Shown here piece after piece: positions 11,326 through 23,328 of a stretch of DNA of 64,000 nt. The notes below the pieces were generated by a model. It made no database searches, was not told the origin of the DNA, and worked only from the letters and a program-made list of their open reading frames with translations. The position numbers and the translations under genes are program-made. The DNA lies in assembly GCF_963678635.1 (NCBI RefSeq), contig NC_087071.1:27573378-27637377 (forward strand), in the 5' to 3' direction. The DNA is from Symsagittifera roscoffensis (lineage: Eukaryota > Xenacoelomorpha > Acoela > Convolutidae). How positions within the stretch are numbered: the stretch's first letter is position 1; each line of letters opens with the position of its first letter.

Positions 11326-11525
11326 NNNNNNNNNNNNNNNNNNNNNNNNNNNNNNNNNNNNNNNNNNNNNNNNNNNNNNNNNNNNNNNNNNNNNNNNNNN
11401 NNNNNNNNNNNNNNNNNNNNNNNNNNNNNNNNNNNNNNNNNNNNNNNNNNNNNNNNNNNNNNNNNNNNNNNNNNNNNNNNNNNNNNNNNNNNNNNNNNNN
11501 NNNNNNNNNNNNNNNNNNNNNNNNN
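11326..11525. other. Assembly gap, 200 N
   Basis: Exactly 200 N, a conventional gap size, placed inside a palindromic repeat. Apparent long frames through it are artefacts. Confidence 0.99.
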
Positions 11526-11528
11526 GCT

Positions 11529-11895
11529 TGAGTTGTTGTTGGACCGCATGTCATCTTCATATTGTGGTCAGTCTTCTCTCCGTTTTGGTTTTGTGTCCGG
11601 TCAGTTCTGACTGTGCCAACTGCAGAGCCTCGGCCGCCTTTGATAAAAGGTATCCGATAATTTGTAGGCTTACTTCTGGCTCCTGGTCATTAGTCTGTTC
11701 CCTGTTTTTGCCTGGCTCCCAACTCTACAGTTTCTTTTTTCGTATCTCAGGTCTCTAAAATCAATGCTTTTTGCTTTCTTTGGATTGATCGAGCAGGTAT
11801 TCTTCGCTCCTTTCATAAAACGAGTCGTCGTCGGTTACCAATTCATTTCGGTAAAATTCTTCTGTTACGAAGGTTGGGATCCCGTATCACCTGCT
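11529..11895 (-). pseudogene. Coding-like remnants, unknown family
   Basis: Two stop-free minus-strand stretches read like protein. One (about 11895-11760) is acidic and includes EEFYRNELVTDDDSFYERS. The other (about 11715-11560) includes EVSLQIIGYLLSKAAEALQL and looks alpha-helical. They lie in different frames separated by stops. I do not recognise a family; a retroelement Gag or ORF1 relic is likeliest given the surroundings. Confidence 0.3.
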
Positions 11896-11999
11896 ATGTC
11901 AGTATGTCTCGGGGATTTCGAATCATCACCTCCATGTCTTTGTCCTAACACGCAGGAACCAATAAAACACAAAACACGCAGGAACCAATAAAAGTGTTT

Positions 12000-12735
12000 C
12001 ATTTTGAAGCCCTTTTCTAATTCCTGGCAAAAAAAAGTTCCTGGCGAGATTTTCGAATCGAAGGAATCACATCAGCAGAAAGACAACGTTTTTTGATACG
12101 GTACTGATTTCGTTTATCTCTTTATCTCGTTTATCACTTAACCTCCTTCATTAATTTTAGTAAATCATACAATTAGTTGTAAACTCCTCCAGCATTCCCA
12201 TTTTGAAAAAAAAAATAACAGGTTTTTAGCGTTTAGTTTTTTCTGCTATATTTTTTCCTATAAAAAGTTCGACTTCTGATACACGAAGAATAGTCTTCAT
12301 GCCAAATCAGTTGATCAGCCAATAATTTAGGGACTTTGTGGCTTAAACGATTCATCCAATTGATCGCATCAATGTATGCGGCAGAAAACGGTTGTGAAAA
12401 ACTCCTTATTTCATCTCGTATTTTAACTCTCTCATTGTCCCCTTTTTTATCCTCTAATTTCTCTTAATTTTTCAAAACCGAAATTGCTGATTGGTTCTGA
12501 AAGTTTTGAGTCTAAAACTGACCCTAATTGATTTTTAACATCTCGCATTACCCGAACCGATGTTTGCAATAACTTAAGTTGAATTATCATGACCCAAAAG
12601 TGATAAGTCGACACTATGCTTTATATATCAATTAACTATAAGCTTTTCGCCTAAAATTGCGCATTGATGTTTGAGAAGAACACAAGCTTACGTAACACTC
12701 GAAGGCGAGCATTTTACATCAAAATATATAATAAA
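12000..12735. other. Intergenic, no recognised gene
   Basis: AT-rich. Just before it, CACGCAGGAACCAATAAAA occurs twice in tandem (about 11950-11997). Nothing else recognised. Confidence 0.4.
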
Positions 12736-13297
12736 TCATCCAATGTTGCTTAGATTCTCTTGTAAAACATATGCAAAAAATGAATTTAAAACCACATTTG
12801 CGGAAACAATTGTGAAGGTTTTTTGAATTGTTACAAGATATGGATCTGCTTTTCTAAGTGTGTTTAAATAGCGAATTTTCGGCTCAGGACGGGATCCTAA
12901 TGATTCAAGTTGCGACATGAGGAGAGTCACAAATCTTGGCCGGACTGGACTGGACTGTACTGGCTTTTTGACCTTTTGAAGGCATGCCTTAACGGGAGGA
13001 AGATTATCATTATCCTGGTTCACACACTCTCCGATGTCTGGCGAAATTGGAGTACGATGTGCTGCCGCTACATATGTCACATATTCTTCGCCTGTTCGGA
13101 CCCCTCGTGGTTGGAGCGACAGTGGTGATATCATGAGCTGGTTTTAGCTTGCAAATCTTTTTATGTCTGGCTAGGTTACCCCTAGATTGAGGAGGGTTAC
13201 AGTATGGGCACGTTCCTGGGCTGCCCCCTCGCCCGCACTGGTTTGCGTGGTTAATGAGTGCACTCGCAGAGGCGATTGTTTGAGCGGAATTTCTCAC
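12736..13297 (-). pseudogene. C2HC double zinc-finger ORF and downstream frame
   Basis: The 95-codon frame 13297-13010 contains two similar small fingers, CPYCNPPQSRGNLARHKKIC and ICDICSGSTSYSNFARHRRVC minus its first residue, both C-x2-C...ARH-x3/4-C. The repeat suggests a nucleic-acid-binding module. An overlapping frame (13134-12736) continues leftwards without recognised motifs, so a frameshift or splice may join them. It lies just before the LINE at 13453 but on the opposite strand. The family is not recognised; a transposon-encoded binding protein is possible. Confidence 0.45.
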
Positions 13298-13452
13298 ACT
13301 CTCGTCCTTCTTCCCTGTTATTTCGGTGCATTTTAGTAATATGGACTATCAGACCGGTTCATTCTTGCATTTTTTCAAAGGAAAGACAACTAGTGTGGAT
13401 ATTTTTGGAGCATTTTTGTTTCTTGTGATATTTAATAGTGTCTTTTCAAATT

Positions 13453-16400
13453 AGAATGAGTAAATGCGCAAAAAATGAAAGCGATCAGAGCACTGGAACT
13501 GGAGGGTATAGTTGCAAAACGTGTCAAAAATCTACCAACAAGGATGTGTTTGGGTGTGGGGGATGTAGAAGAGTGATGCATTCATTAAGACATGCACTGG
13601 AATGTCTGAGAAGACGGTAGAGGTGATAAAAGAGACTGGCACAAACTTGATGCTGCTCTGCAATGACTGCGTACAAGACTAAAAACGAGGAAAGAAGATT
13701 GCCGATTGGAACAGATCATCACAACCAAGCAATAAGTTGAAATTTATATATCGTGTGAAATCGTGTGAACTTGGGAGTGTAACAACTATAATCTCTGAAC
13801 TAAAAACGGAACTAGAGAAAAAACCAAAAACAATAGATACGAAACCTAGCACGGTTACTGACAACACAAATAGAGAACAAACTTATGATGGAGTCAGGGG
13901 AATTAAAGAATCTAACGCCGAATTTTAAAGGGAAAGAAAAGAACAAGATAAAAATGAAATAACAAAATTTTTTGACTTTCTCGGAGTTCAATCAAAGATA
14001 AGAGATGCATATTGAATGGGCGGATATAAAGAGGGCCGGGACAGGGTCATGCTAGTAAAACTGGCCAAACCTTGGGATGGATGAATTATTTTGCTTTCGC
14101 TGTACAACTAAAAGATTATAACAAAACTTAACCAAAAAATTGGCACCTCATGAGTGGCAACTTGAAAACCAATTGTTGAAAGACAACATTTGTTAGCGAG
14201 CGACGAAGTAAGCAAAATCCTGAGGATTAATAATATGGAATTACAACGTACTGAGTGAAAGTGAACACAGACTGACTATCAAATGTAAAAAACGAAATTG
14301 ATTTTTTATTATACAACTTACAAAGCCTTTTAGATATCAATCGATGTTTTTCGTTCGCAAAAAGCCCAGTGAATTTAAATACGTAATTTTTTGTCTCTCG
14401 GAGACCTGGCTACTTGAGGATTTTTGAAACGATGCCTTATTTTTGGAAAATTATGAAATAAGACGTTCGGATAATCAAGACGTTCGGATAAATTGGAAAA
14501 TCAAAACATGGCGGCGCAATGATTGCAATGAAAAAATGGCCCGAGTTTTACAGTCGTTCATATTAAGTACGAAGAATGCAAAAATTTAGTTTTTCAAACA
14601 TAGAAACCAAATTAAATAATTTGTTGCCAGTATAAAGCGCTAAAATCAAGCAAATGTTGATGGTCTGCCTTAAATTTCCCAAAATTGTTTAAAAACCTAC
14701 AAAAATAACGGTAAGATATAAAATGTGAATTTACCCTAACAATAAGGGTTATAAGCTTTGCTAACACAGATTGGAACGTAATACTTTCGGATGATGTTTA
14801 CGAAGCTTCGATTTTCAAAATAATTTCGAGCGAGTGATAGAGTCAGACAATGAACTGAAATTGGATGTTACGCTTTCAAATCACTGAGCAAAGATAATAT
14901 TTACCTGTGTAGACCCTTTGTAACAAGAAAATTTCACAAAAAATTGGCACCTATTTTCGGACAATGTACCATACAAAACTGCTCTTTTAATTGGAACAAC
15001 CGATTATTTATTATGCTTTGAACAAGGTTAACTGGAAACAATTAAACTCGAAATTGATAGAACAGCTTTTACTGTAACTTAGATAAACGTGTCAAACAAT
15101 GGTATGATAGGATCAATTTTTTTTGAAAAAACTTTGCTCGTGTATCAAAGCATCGAAATAGTTACCCTTTTAGATAACAACTCCCACGTCACACATGTTG
15201 GAGCAAACTCAGACAGCCAAATAAGAGTACCCCAAAATTAGAAAGAATTGAATTGCTGGAGTCAAAATACAAAAATTCAGTAGATACTGAACTAGCAAAT
15301 CTTGAAGAATAGGTTTTTGAGAGTCGAAAATTTAATAATTAAAACGAATCTTTCAGAAGTCAAAGAAAATCAAAAGTTTTTCCAGACAGAATGTATTTTG
15401 GCAAAAACTAGCTAACACTGAGACCCGAATAGCCAAACTTTTCAACAATTTTTTTCAAAGCGTTTTTCACGGTGAAGAACCGGAAAAAATTGGACTTCAA
15501 CTGAATGAAAATCTATGTACAAATAACAAAATTGAAATGAATTAGAAAGAAATTGTTGATATTCTAATTTCGTTTGACCCAAAGAAAGCGAGATGAAACG
15601 TGATAGAAATAGAAATTAAAATTTTTAGAAACATCAGTTGCGATCTTGTAAAATTGATTTTCTAATTTTTCAAACATGCTTAATAGAGGCTTCTATCCAA
15701 AGTCATGGAAAAATTAAAACAAGTGACATGAGTTATTTTGCGAAATACCGACCGAATAGTTTTTTATGCAACGTTTCAGAAGTCTTCTTGAAAAATATTT
15801 CATAAAAGTGTACTCCATTGTTAGAGACAAATTGATAGAAGCCTAATTTGAATTCCAACCACATCGTACAACAATATTCAATGAAATCTACACAACAAAC
15901 GACTCATATGACTTTGAAATGGTATGTGATTATTTTTTAGATTTTGAAATAGCGTTTGACCGAGCGTCACGTAACACCTTATACATAAATTGCCAAGAAC
16001 TGGACATTGGAAGGAAAATATTGTCAGTTTTAGGAAGCTATCTATTAAACCGTAAATAAATAGTTGTAATTGCGAAAACGCGTTCTGCGATGCTTGATGT
16101 CACTAGTGGAAAACCACAAGGCGTGATCAAAATCAAAAAAGGTGCGATCAGAATCAAATGGCTCTAAAAGCTGATAAATGTAATCTGTTGAATTTTGAAG
16201 GGAAATTTGAAACAGTTATTTGTGATCACGAAGTGAAAACGGAAGAAAATCAAATAGATCTTAGGCTGATTGTAAATTACAGGCTGTCTGGATGATTAGA
16301 AAATGCGAAATTTACTAGCAACAAAGGCAAAAAAGTCCCTACAGTTCTTGAAAAAGACTGTATTATCCAAAACGAGCATCAAAGCGAAAATTGAATGCTA

Positions 16401-16700
16401 TATTGGGTATTTGGGTATGTGGTACCTATTTTTACATACTGTTCTCAGGCCGTGTATTACAACAAGTCAGAATTAGCAATCATCAAAAAAGTTCAATCGA
16501 GGGATATGTCTTGGATCTGTTATAACGGAACGTATATTTCAAAATCGGAAAAATTGAAATTGCTAGCTTTATGCTTATACATGGATCTTTACGAAATTTT
16601 GCTTTTCTGGAAGGATTATTTGTGGAAAATAAGACATTGATTAGACCTAATCATTTCGTGACGTGAAATAAAAATCAAGTGAGCAGACAATGAGGTACTC
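13453..16700 (+). mobile_element. Decayed non-LTR retrotransposon (LINE A)
   Basis: The 5' part encodes a PHD/RING-like cluster, CKTCQKSTNKDVFGCGGC followed by H, as found in ORF1 of CR1/Jockey-type LINEs. RT blocks survive at about 15925-16135: DFEIAFDRASRNTL, then GSYLLNRK (with an internal stop right after), then VTSGKPQGVI, equivalent to the SGVPQG box. The catalytic YADD segment is missing; the sequence jumps into a short direct repeat and then LKADKCNLLNFEG. The carboxy end (16395-16640) has VVPIFTYCSQAVYYNKSEL and IKKVQSRDMSWI, typical of LINE RT tails. Many stops and shifts show an old copy. Confidence 0.75.
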
Positions 16701-16984
16701 AGTTTGAAGTACCAAAAAACAGGCTATACAAAAGTTACGGAAACTTCTGGAAGCGATCAGTACTGTCGTACAATGTTTTCTCTGGAAAAATTAATTTTAT
16801 TCACGACGCAAACCTCAAATTGAACTTATTAGGCTTAATTGGAACTTTGTGGAAAAGCAACATTACGAACTTGTGCCATGTACATGGCGCATCTTGTAAA
16901 TCTGCAAACAATGCAATCCAACAGGTAAACTCATCTCAATTCATCAGTTAGGGGTCATTCGCTTGGGCAATCCCAGAATCCTAT

Positions 16985-17028
16985 CCTACTACTACTACTA
17001 CTTCACTACTGCTACTACTACTACTTCT
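16985..17028 (+). repeat. (CTA)n microsatellite
   Basis: Imperfect tandem CTA/CTACTA units with a few interruptions. Confidence 0.9.
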
Positions 17029-17055
17029 CTTCTCAACCTTTTCTTATTTCAGTTC

Positions 17056-18360
17056 TTTGATATGGTCAATACTCGCGGCGATGGACCTGGCGTAATCTTT
17101 CCGGTATAGCGCGAGCTCCTGGATGGTGTCCGGATCCTCGCCACTGTCCAACAGTGCTTTTCTCAAGAAAGATAGTCTGCTCTGTTTTCTCCTTTTGTGC
17201 CATTTTTCAAGTTTTTTTGCTGCTCATCCATGACCAATTTTTTTGTCAACCTTGAGAGGTCCATTCGCTGGATTGGACCAATCCGCTTGTGCGCTCCAGA
17301 TGTGTCTATATGTTTTTATCAATTACCTTTAGTAGTTACTCAATTTCCTTTGTGTTCATGGTCTTATGGCACAGTCGAAAGGGGTCTAAAGTGTGATGTT
17401 TGTCATCGAGCAGACCTGACCATTCGCTTCAGCCTCTCAGTGGAAAGGCCATTAGCCGGACCACTATTCTCGGTCCCAAAGCGAGAAGCCAGATACCTCT
17501 ACAGTTTCCCATATCTCTCCTGCTCCCTTTCTTGAACATTGGGGTGACCACCTCTTCATATAGGATGTTTTCCCATTCTCCGGATGTGAGTCTGCCATTA
17601 TCTTGATTTTGCTAGCTTATTCAATTTAGATTGTTGTATGGCATTTTTTTGATCAATTTGATCTTTATATGATCTTTTCAGGGGTCTACGACGTCGCTCT
17701 TGTCTGACCACTCCTCAAAGATTTCTGCGATCGTGATCTCTGTGTTTAGTTTCTCAGTTTCTCGAACGCAGATGGCCCTTGTGGTCAGTAACCGAGGAAA
17801 AATTTCCTCTGTCTCTTCCTGGCTCTGTTCCTTACTGGTTTCGGAAACGGCGGCAAAGTGTTATTTGAAGTCTTCTGCACTGCACGTTTTACTCCGCGCT
17901 ACACTGTTGGTATCCCCATTTGCTCGTTTTGTTCAGAGTCTCAAATGTCCGGCCATATTCGTATCATTCCGGCGCACTCTTAGATTCGTCCAAAAAGGTT
18001 TTCAACTATGCATATTTTGGTCCGTTTGAAACGCTTTCTCTGGTGTTTAACTTCATCGTCTGCCAAAAAAAAATCTTTTGATGTCTCAGAGCCACTGGTT
18101 CCAGTATGTTTCTGTTCTTTTGCACCGGTGCAGGAATAAAAACTCGGAATATTTGGCATTTGCTTTCTTTCCCCACCATCCATGGTAGGCTGGTGCTTTT
18201 TTCCTGTTCCCTACATGTTTCTTTGGCGATGGCGACTATACGTTTGGTGATGTGCTCTCACGTTGCCCTCTCGATAGTCTCAATTTGTTTTTTTTTGTTT
18301 TTTTATAATTTAGTTTTTGATTTTCTCATCATTCAGTCTGTCTGGTTGATTTTTGGCACT
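17056..18360 (-). pseudogene. Scrambled LINE-type coding remnants
   Basis: Minus-strand pieces resembling a LINE linker and RT amino end: IVAIAKETCREQ near 18230, FAAVSETSKEQSQEETEEIF near 17850, VVTPMFKKGSRRDMGNCRGI near 17520 (compare the VPIFKKG...NYRGI block of LINE RT), and ALLDSGEDPDTIQELALYRK near 17150 ending in a stop near 17056. Frames differ and stops intervene. It is older than, and distinct from, the LINE at 18378-21400. Confidence 0.5.
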
Positions 18361-18537
18361 CTATAGGGTCCTTTGATAAGTTTAGGTTAATTAGGTTAAT
18401 TTAATTTACCATCTACATTACAACAGTAACGAATACTATTATAAGGCATGGAGGGTGACCCAAAGAGAATTTCATCTCATCGAGTGGGACACCTCGAGAA
18501 CTTAAAGAGCAGAGACATAAAGTCTCCAGAGTGGGCA

Positions 18538-20364
18538 TCAATTAAAGAGCAGTTTGTGTAAGAATTCATTATCAAAAATATAATTATGGAAAAAAGATTC
18601 CTGAAAACGGTTCAGTTCTGATTTATTTAATTCGAAAAAATCTTTTGGAAGTAAATTATTCTGAAAAACAAAATTATATGCTATTGCTAGCCTACGTTTA
18701 AGAGAGAATTTCATGGCATTTGATTTAAAAGCTATATTTGTAATTTGTTTTTTAGTCTTGCTGCGGGTGTGAGGAAGCCTTTCTAGGCTCGATAAACTCA
18801 AAAAACTATTCTTATCGGGGCATCTTAAAATTTCAAATAATTCTTTGAAGAGAGACTTCAGAAACATATTAAAGACTGAATAAATTTTGTTTTCACTCAT
18901 ATATTGGGTTATTGGTTCAAATTTGCGTTTGAAGAATATAGCCCGCGTGATGCGTTTTTGTAGTTTTAAAATTGAATCGAGATGAGTTTTATATGTATTG
19001 CCATAAATAAGAATACCATATTGAATTACGGATTGAGCATATGCTCTGTAGAACAACAGAAGACTTGCTTTCGGAAAAACTTCACGACATTTGTAAACTA
19101 TTCCACAGAAAGTTGATAACTTTTTAACAATGCCACATATATGTTGCTTAAAACTCAGTTTATTGTCAATTTTTAATCCCAAATATTTAACAGGCAATTG
19201 GCAGTTCGATTGAAAATTATCTCCAAATACATTGATCATTTCAACATTTTTCCCGAAACTCATAAAAACGCTCTTTTTACAGTTGATTGTCAAGCCATTA
19301 CAATCAATCCATTTTTCAATATTTTTCATTTCGTTTTCAAATTTATTTGTCCTTATTGTACTTGAATAACATAAAGTTGTATCATCTGCATATAAAACTG
19401 GTTTAATTGTATTACAAACAATCGGAAGATCATTAATAAAGATTAGAAACAACAGAGGTCCTAAAACAGAACCCTGCGGAACGCCACATGTTGAATGTTC
19501 TATTCGAGATTCTTTTTGGTCAAAAGCAACATATTGTTTGCGATCAGTTAAATAACTCCGGATAAGTTTGTTCAGTTTACCCCTTATTCCATACTTATCT
19601 AACTTAAGAATAAGTAGCTCATGTTTGATTGTATCAAAAGCTTTTTGGAAATCGATGAAAAATGTTTCACCGTAACGGCGTTTATCAATAACTTCTCGAA
19701 TGAACTCGGTAAATTCTAATAAAGCATCAGCGCAACTTTTTTTAGGTTGAAATCCGTATTGCTCTGGTGTGAGAATTCGATATTTTCTTAGAAACTTATA
19801 CATTTTGCCAAAAATGATCTTTTCAAAAACCTTGCTTATCGAATTGAGTAAACTTATTGGTCTATAGCTTTCTGGTAGTTGACAATTACCATCTTTATAA
19901 AACGGAAGCACCTTTGCAATTTTTAGTGCATTCGGGAACGTTCCTTGCTTTATACATTGATTAAATAACTTTGACAAAGGTTCGCTAATAACCGTCGACT
20001 AGAGTTTCAAAATTTAATTACTTATACCATCCGGACCTGAAGACCCCTTATTTTTAATAAGAATAATTGTATCAAAAACTTCTTTTGTTGTTATTTCCTG
20101 AAAAACCATTGAATTAGGTATAGATTTAACATGCCTTAAGGCAATTTTATGATTGACTTTTTTACCACTTAATTTATTACCAATTTGAGCGAAAAACTGA
20201 TTGAAGACATCAGCTTCAACTTCTATTTTGGCAGATGTTTTGCTTTGTATGAAATCGTTATATGCCTGAAAAATACTTTTATTGTTTTTCGATTTTTCGA
20301 TTTTTTGTTGGTAAAATTTTAGTTTCGAATTTCTTATTAGCGATGTGGTTAAATTTCGGGACAA
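18538..20364 (-). pseudogene. Reverse transcriptase part of LINE B
   Basis: 20364-20014 covers the linker and ends GSSGPDGISN, the start of the RT domain. After two stops, a 479-codon frame (19977-18538) gives AKVLPFYKDG, YRPISLLNSISKVFEKII, YGFQPKKSCADALL, FFIDFQKAFDTIKHELL (first catalytic Asp), STCGVPQGSVLGPLLF and VLYADDTTLC, an intact YADD box. A LINE RT carboxy-terminal domain follows. Motifs and spacing are those of the CR1/Jockey assemblage. The frame continuity suggests recent activity, but the stops at the start of RT inactivate it. Confidence 0.9.
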
Positions 20365-20399
20365 TTTATATTTCTCTAAATTTGTCGGAGTTGGATCAA

Positions 20400-21392
20400 T
20401 TATCCATTTTTGTAGAACATGTTTCTCTTTTGCATTTGCTTTTTAATATCCTGGGTAATCCAAGTTGGTTTTGCTTTATTATTCACCTGAGATAATGGGC
20501 AAAATTTATCTAAAATACATGTTAAGCTGTTTACAATGTAAGTTATCTGCTCATCAGCGTTTAGTGAACTTTGCATTTTATTGAGTTTTTCATGTAGTAA
20601 GAAAAGGAAATCCACCAGGTTTTTGTCATTTTTCAATGGATTTATGTTTCGGAAAACGCTCTGTGTTTTAATGTCAATTTTACTTTTAAAGTCATCAATT
20701 TCAAGTAAAATTGAGTAATGGTCACTGATTACAGTTTTTAAAGTATTTATTTTGTTCAAACAAGAATTGGTAAAAATATAGTCAATACAAGACTGACTTG
20801 AAGATGTAACACGTGTGGGTTCAAGGTTGCGTTGGAGAAACCCATGTGAGTTCATTAATGTCAAAAAATTCTCACTAGTGATTGAAGCATCAAGTGAATC
20901 TATGTTAAAATCACCACATATTATTGTTTGGTTATTCCAAGTAGCCACCGTATCCAGGAAAGATTCTAGCTTTTCAAAAAAGTCGTTTAGTGCAGAAGAT
21001 GGTTTTCTATACAAAACAATAAAATTTTTCGAATGTTTTTCATTTTTAACAGATATAGCTAGAAACTCAAGATCTGATTCCAATTGCAATTTTGACACCT
21101 TTAAATCCGATCTAACGAAAAATGCTCAACCACCTCCGCGAGTACCTTTTCTGTTAGTAGTTATTATAGGTTGGTAGCCTTCAACTGAATAAATTGATAA
21201 GGGATCATTGTCCGTTAGCCATGTCTCGCAAAGGGCTATTATTGGTGGCTTAACCTCAAAGTCGTCAATAAGAATTTTTAACTCATCATAATGACATCGC
21301 AAAGATCTAATATTCAAGAAAAAAAGAAAACTGCTATTTAATACGCCCACTTGTCTCCCCTCTAGGAGTTCTCGATAATATAATTTACTCAT
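20400..21392 (-). pseudogene. AP endonuclease part of LINE B
   Basis: Starts near 21392 with FLNIRSLRCHYDEL and IIALCETWL, the conserved Asn and Glu blocks of apurinic-like endonucleases. After the TGA at about 21125 it continues with IICGDFNID, SCIDYIFTN and VISDHYSILL, the remaining Asp/His catalytic blocks. The domain order and motifs are complete apart from the stop. A one-base shift near 20402 separates it from the RT linker. Confidence 0.88.
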
Positions 21393-21479
21393 TTATCAAC
21401 AAAAATAAGAAACAGAAAAAATTAGGCGCTGACTTGCAAGCCACGCTCAAACATTCTTGTATGCTTCATCAATCCCAAC

Positions 21480-22214
21480 CCCATAGAGCATGCAAGAATG
21501 TATGAATAACTATGAACCTTCCTCGTAGGGATTTACAACATATTCTGAAAGAGTTTTTCTGTTTTTGCATAATTGCTCCAATAATTGTTCTCCTTCTTGC
21601 TCTGGGGAGTCACGTAATCGCTTCAGAATAGATTTAATATTCTCCTCCCGTTGAATATTATTTGCTCTGATTGGTGTCGCGTAATCGCTTCAGAATAGAT
21701 TTAATATTCTCCTCCCGTTGAATATTATTTGCTCTGATAAGTTTAGGTTTCAAGATCTTCCAAGTAATATTTTTTGGGCGGTGGTCTGAAAAAAACTCCT
21801 CGGCGACGGTCTTTATGTATTTTACCGCCAGTCTTTTCTGATGTTTTCCAGTCAGAATCCGTCCAGCTTTTCTAGCACTGTTTAAATCTGCGGTGGAACC
21901 ACGTTCCTCTATGATTCATTCTATAGAATAAGTCCGCACAGCAAAGGCCCTGTTCCTGGCACCAAATTAGGACACCCGTTCCTGTATCTATCGTCTATCT
22001 TCTTCATCCTAATACGTCCCTTAGGCTCGTCCGCTTTTCCAATGCCCATGTGGCTATAATAATCTCCCTCAAACATGAGCCACTCGTTGTTACTGGTGAA
22101 AGTATTTTGTTCTTCCACTTCTCTTCCGTAAGCTTCGTGAGCTGTTTCACCCTGGTCGCAAAGTGGTTGGTAACAAGCAACAAGTCTCATGTTCATCACC
22201 ATCACGGTCGTCAC
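21480..22214 (-). pseudogene. Unassigned coding remnants
   Basis: A stop-free frame from about 21915 leftwards includes LNSARKAGRILTGKHQKRLA and FFSDHRPKNITWKILKPKL, then a Glu/Arg-rich helical segment IQREENIKSILKRLRD that is duplicated by the 67-bp tandem repeat. A second frame (22214-21921) is open but in another register. I do not recognise the family. Position just upstream of LINE B suggests its ORF1 or another element's Gag. Confidence 0.35.
21613..21737 (-). repeat. 67-bp tandem duplication
   Basis: Two copies of a 58-base block beginning CGTAATCGCTTCAGAATAG (21613-21670 and 21680-21737), apparently identical, separated by 9 bases. The 67-bp period is not a multiple of three, so it shifts the helical coding frame it lies in. 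Confidence 0.9.
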
Positions 22215-23084
22215 TCAGTCTCCTGTCCATTTCCTTGGACCTTCGTCAATCAATTTCTGTTTCCATCCGCTGAAGAGAGTAATTGCAGATTTTTTTTGTT
22301 GGACGATCACCGCTGAGCCTTTACCCTATACATAATACTTCTTCTTCTGGTGCTGTAATTTTACTGACTCTGACTATGGACTATATGGGGTTTTTGTTTA
22401 GCAGAAGAACACGAACTCTCGGAGCTTTTTGTTCCGACCATTTGAAAACTTTTGAACCTCAAATTCGAATATGCTTTGGTTTTCTTGTTTTCAACGCAAA
22501 GTCAAATACCACTAATGATCATCACACAGGGTTGAGTAATATATCATAATACAGCCAATTCAGTCGTGATTTGAAACAATTTAAAAAATTTCCAAAGTTT
22601 TTCCCAGTGTCAGTAAAAAACCGTTTTTTTTTTGTTTTTTTTTCTTGGCTTACAACAGCTGAATATTGCCCAATTTAAGACCTTATAACTTGAATTTAAG
22701 CAAGTAAACTAGTTTTTGGAGTTTTAAGCTTCAATTTGGGGGAAAAAACTTTAAAAAAATCAAAAGTTTAATGCAAATATTTTAGAAAAAAATTTTTAAA
22801 TTTTTTTTGATTTTTCTGGTCATTTTTCTACAAAAATTTTCGCCCAATTTGCCTATTTCACTATGACTGTCTAATATGTCTAATTTATGTTTTACGTCAG
22901 ATCCTTTATCTCATCAAGCAGAAAAAACTACACTAAATTGGAAAAAAAATTCTAAACCGTAGTTTTCTAAAGACCATGATCGGAACATTCTGTGCTACTA
23001 GCACAGTAACCGGCTATCATTGTTTCTTTTGTTTACACTTACTAACATGGTTTGGTTGTTTAATTTTAATATGATTGCGGTTTT
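22215..23084. other. Intergenic, no recognised gene
   Basis: T-rich and A-rich runs; no conserved coding or repeat structure recognised. Confidence 0.35.
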
Positions 23085-23215
23085 CTTTTCTTCCAGTTCT
23101 TTTCTTAGCTTACCTGACTTTTTTTTGAGCCTCGTGCATTTGCGTAATTTCACTTTCTCCCGTTTTTGCTGTTGGTTTTCTCGCCTTGATCTGCTACTGT
23201 TGTCTAAAAGTACAT
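23085..23215 (-). repeat. Repeat shared with 24391-24515, Lys/Glu-rich coding relic
   Basis: CCAGTTCTTTTCTTAGCTT and neighbouring sequence match 24391-24515 (CCAGTTCTTTTCGTAGCTTT) in the same orientation with substitutions. On the minus strand the first copy lies in a 102-codon frame with KLRKCTRLKKKSGKLRKELE, a basic coiled-coil-like stretch. The two copies flank the MITE at 23329-24176. Confidence 0.6.
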
Positions 23216-23328
23216 CCGTTGCATTGGATAACTTTACTCCAATATCTAGTACTCTTGATATTTGCACATTTTTTGTGAAACCACCCTCCGTTCGGTCACC
23301 AGACACTTATATCTCGTTTGTCGGATAA

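Larger units (their letters stand above)
18378..21400 (-). mobile_element. CR1/Jockey-like LINE with endonuclease and RT (LINE B)
   Basis: ORF2 of a non-LTR retrotransposon, nearly full length. The 3' end is at the left: after the ORF stop a short 3' UTR ends in TTAACCTAATTAACCTAAAC on the minus strand, a short-unit tail rather than poly(A), as CR1-group elements often have. Breaks are few: an in-frame TGA near 21125, a one-base shift near 20402 and two stops near 20011 and 19996. No ORF1 could be assigned with confidence upstream. Confidence 0.85.

Noticed and set aside
11150-11758. Long plus-strand frame across the N block
   Set aside because: The frame exists only because N codons carry no stops.
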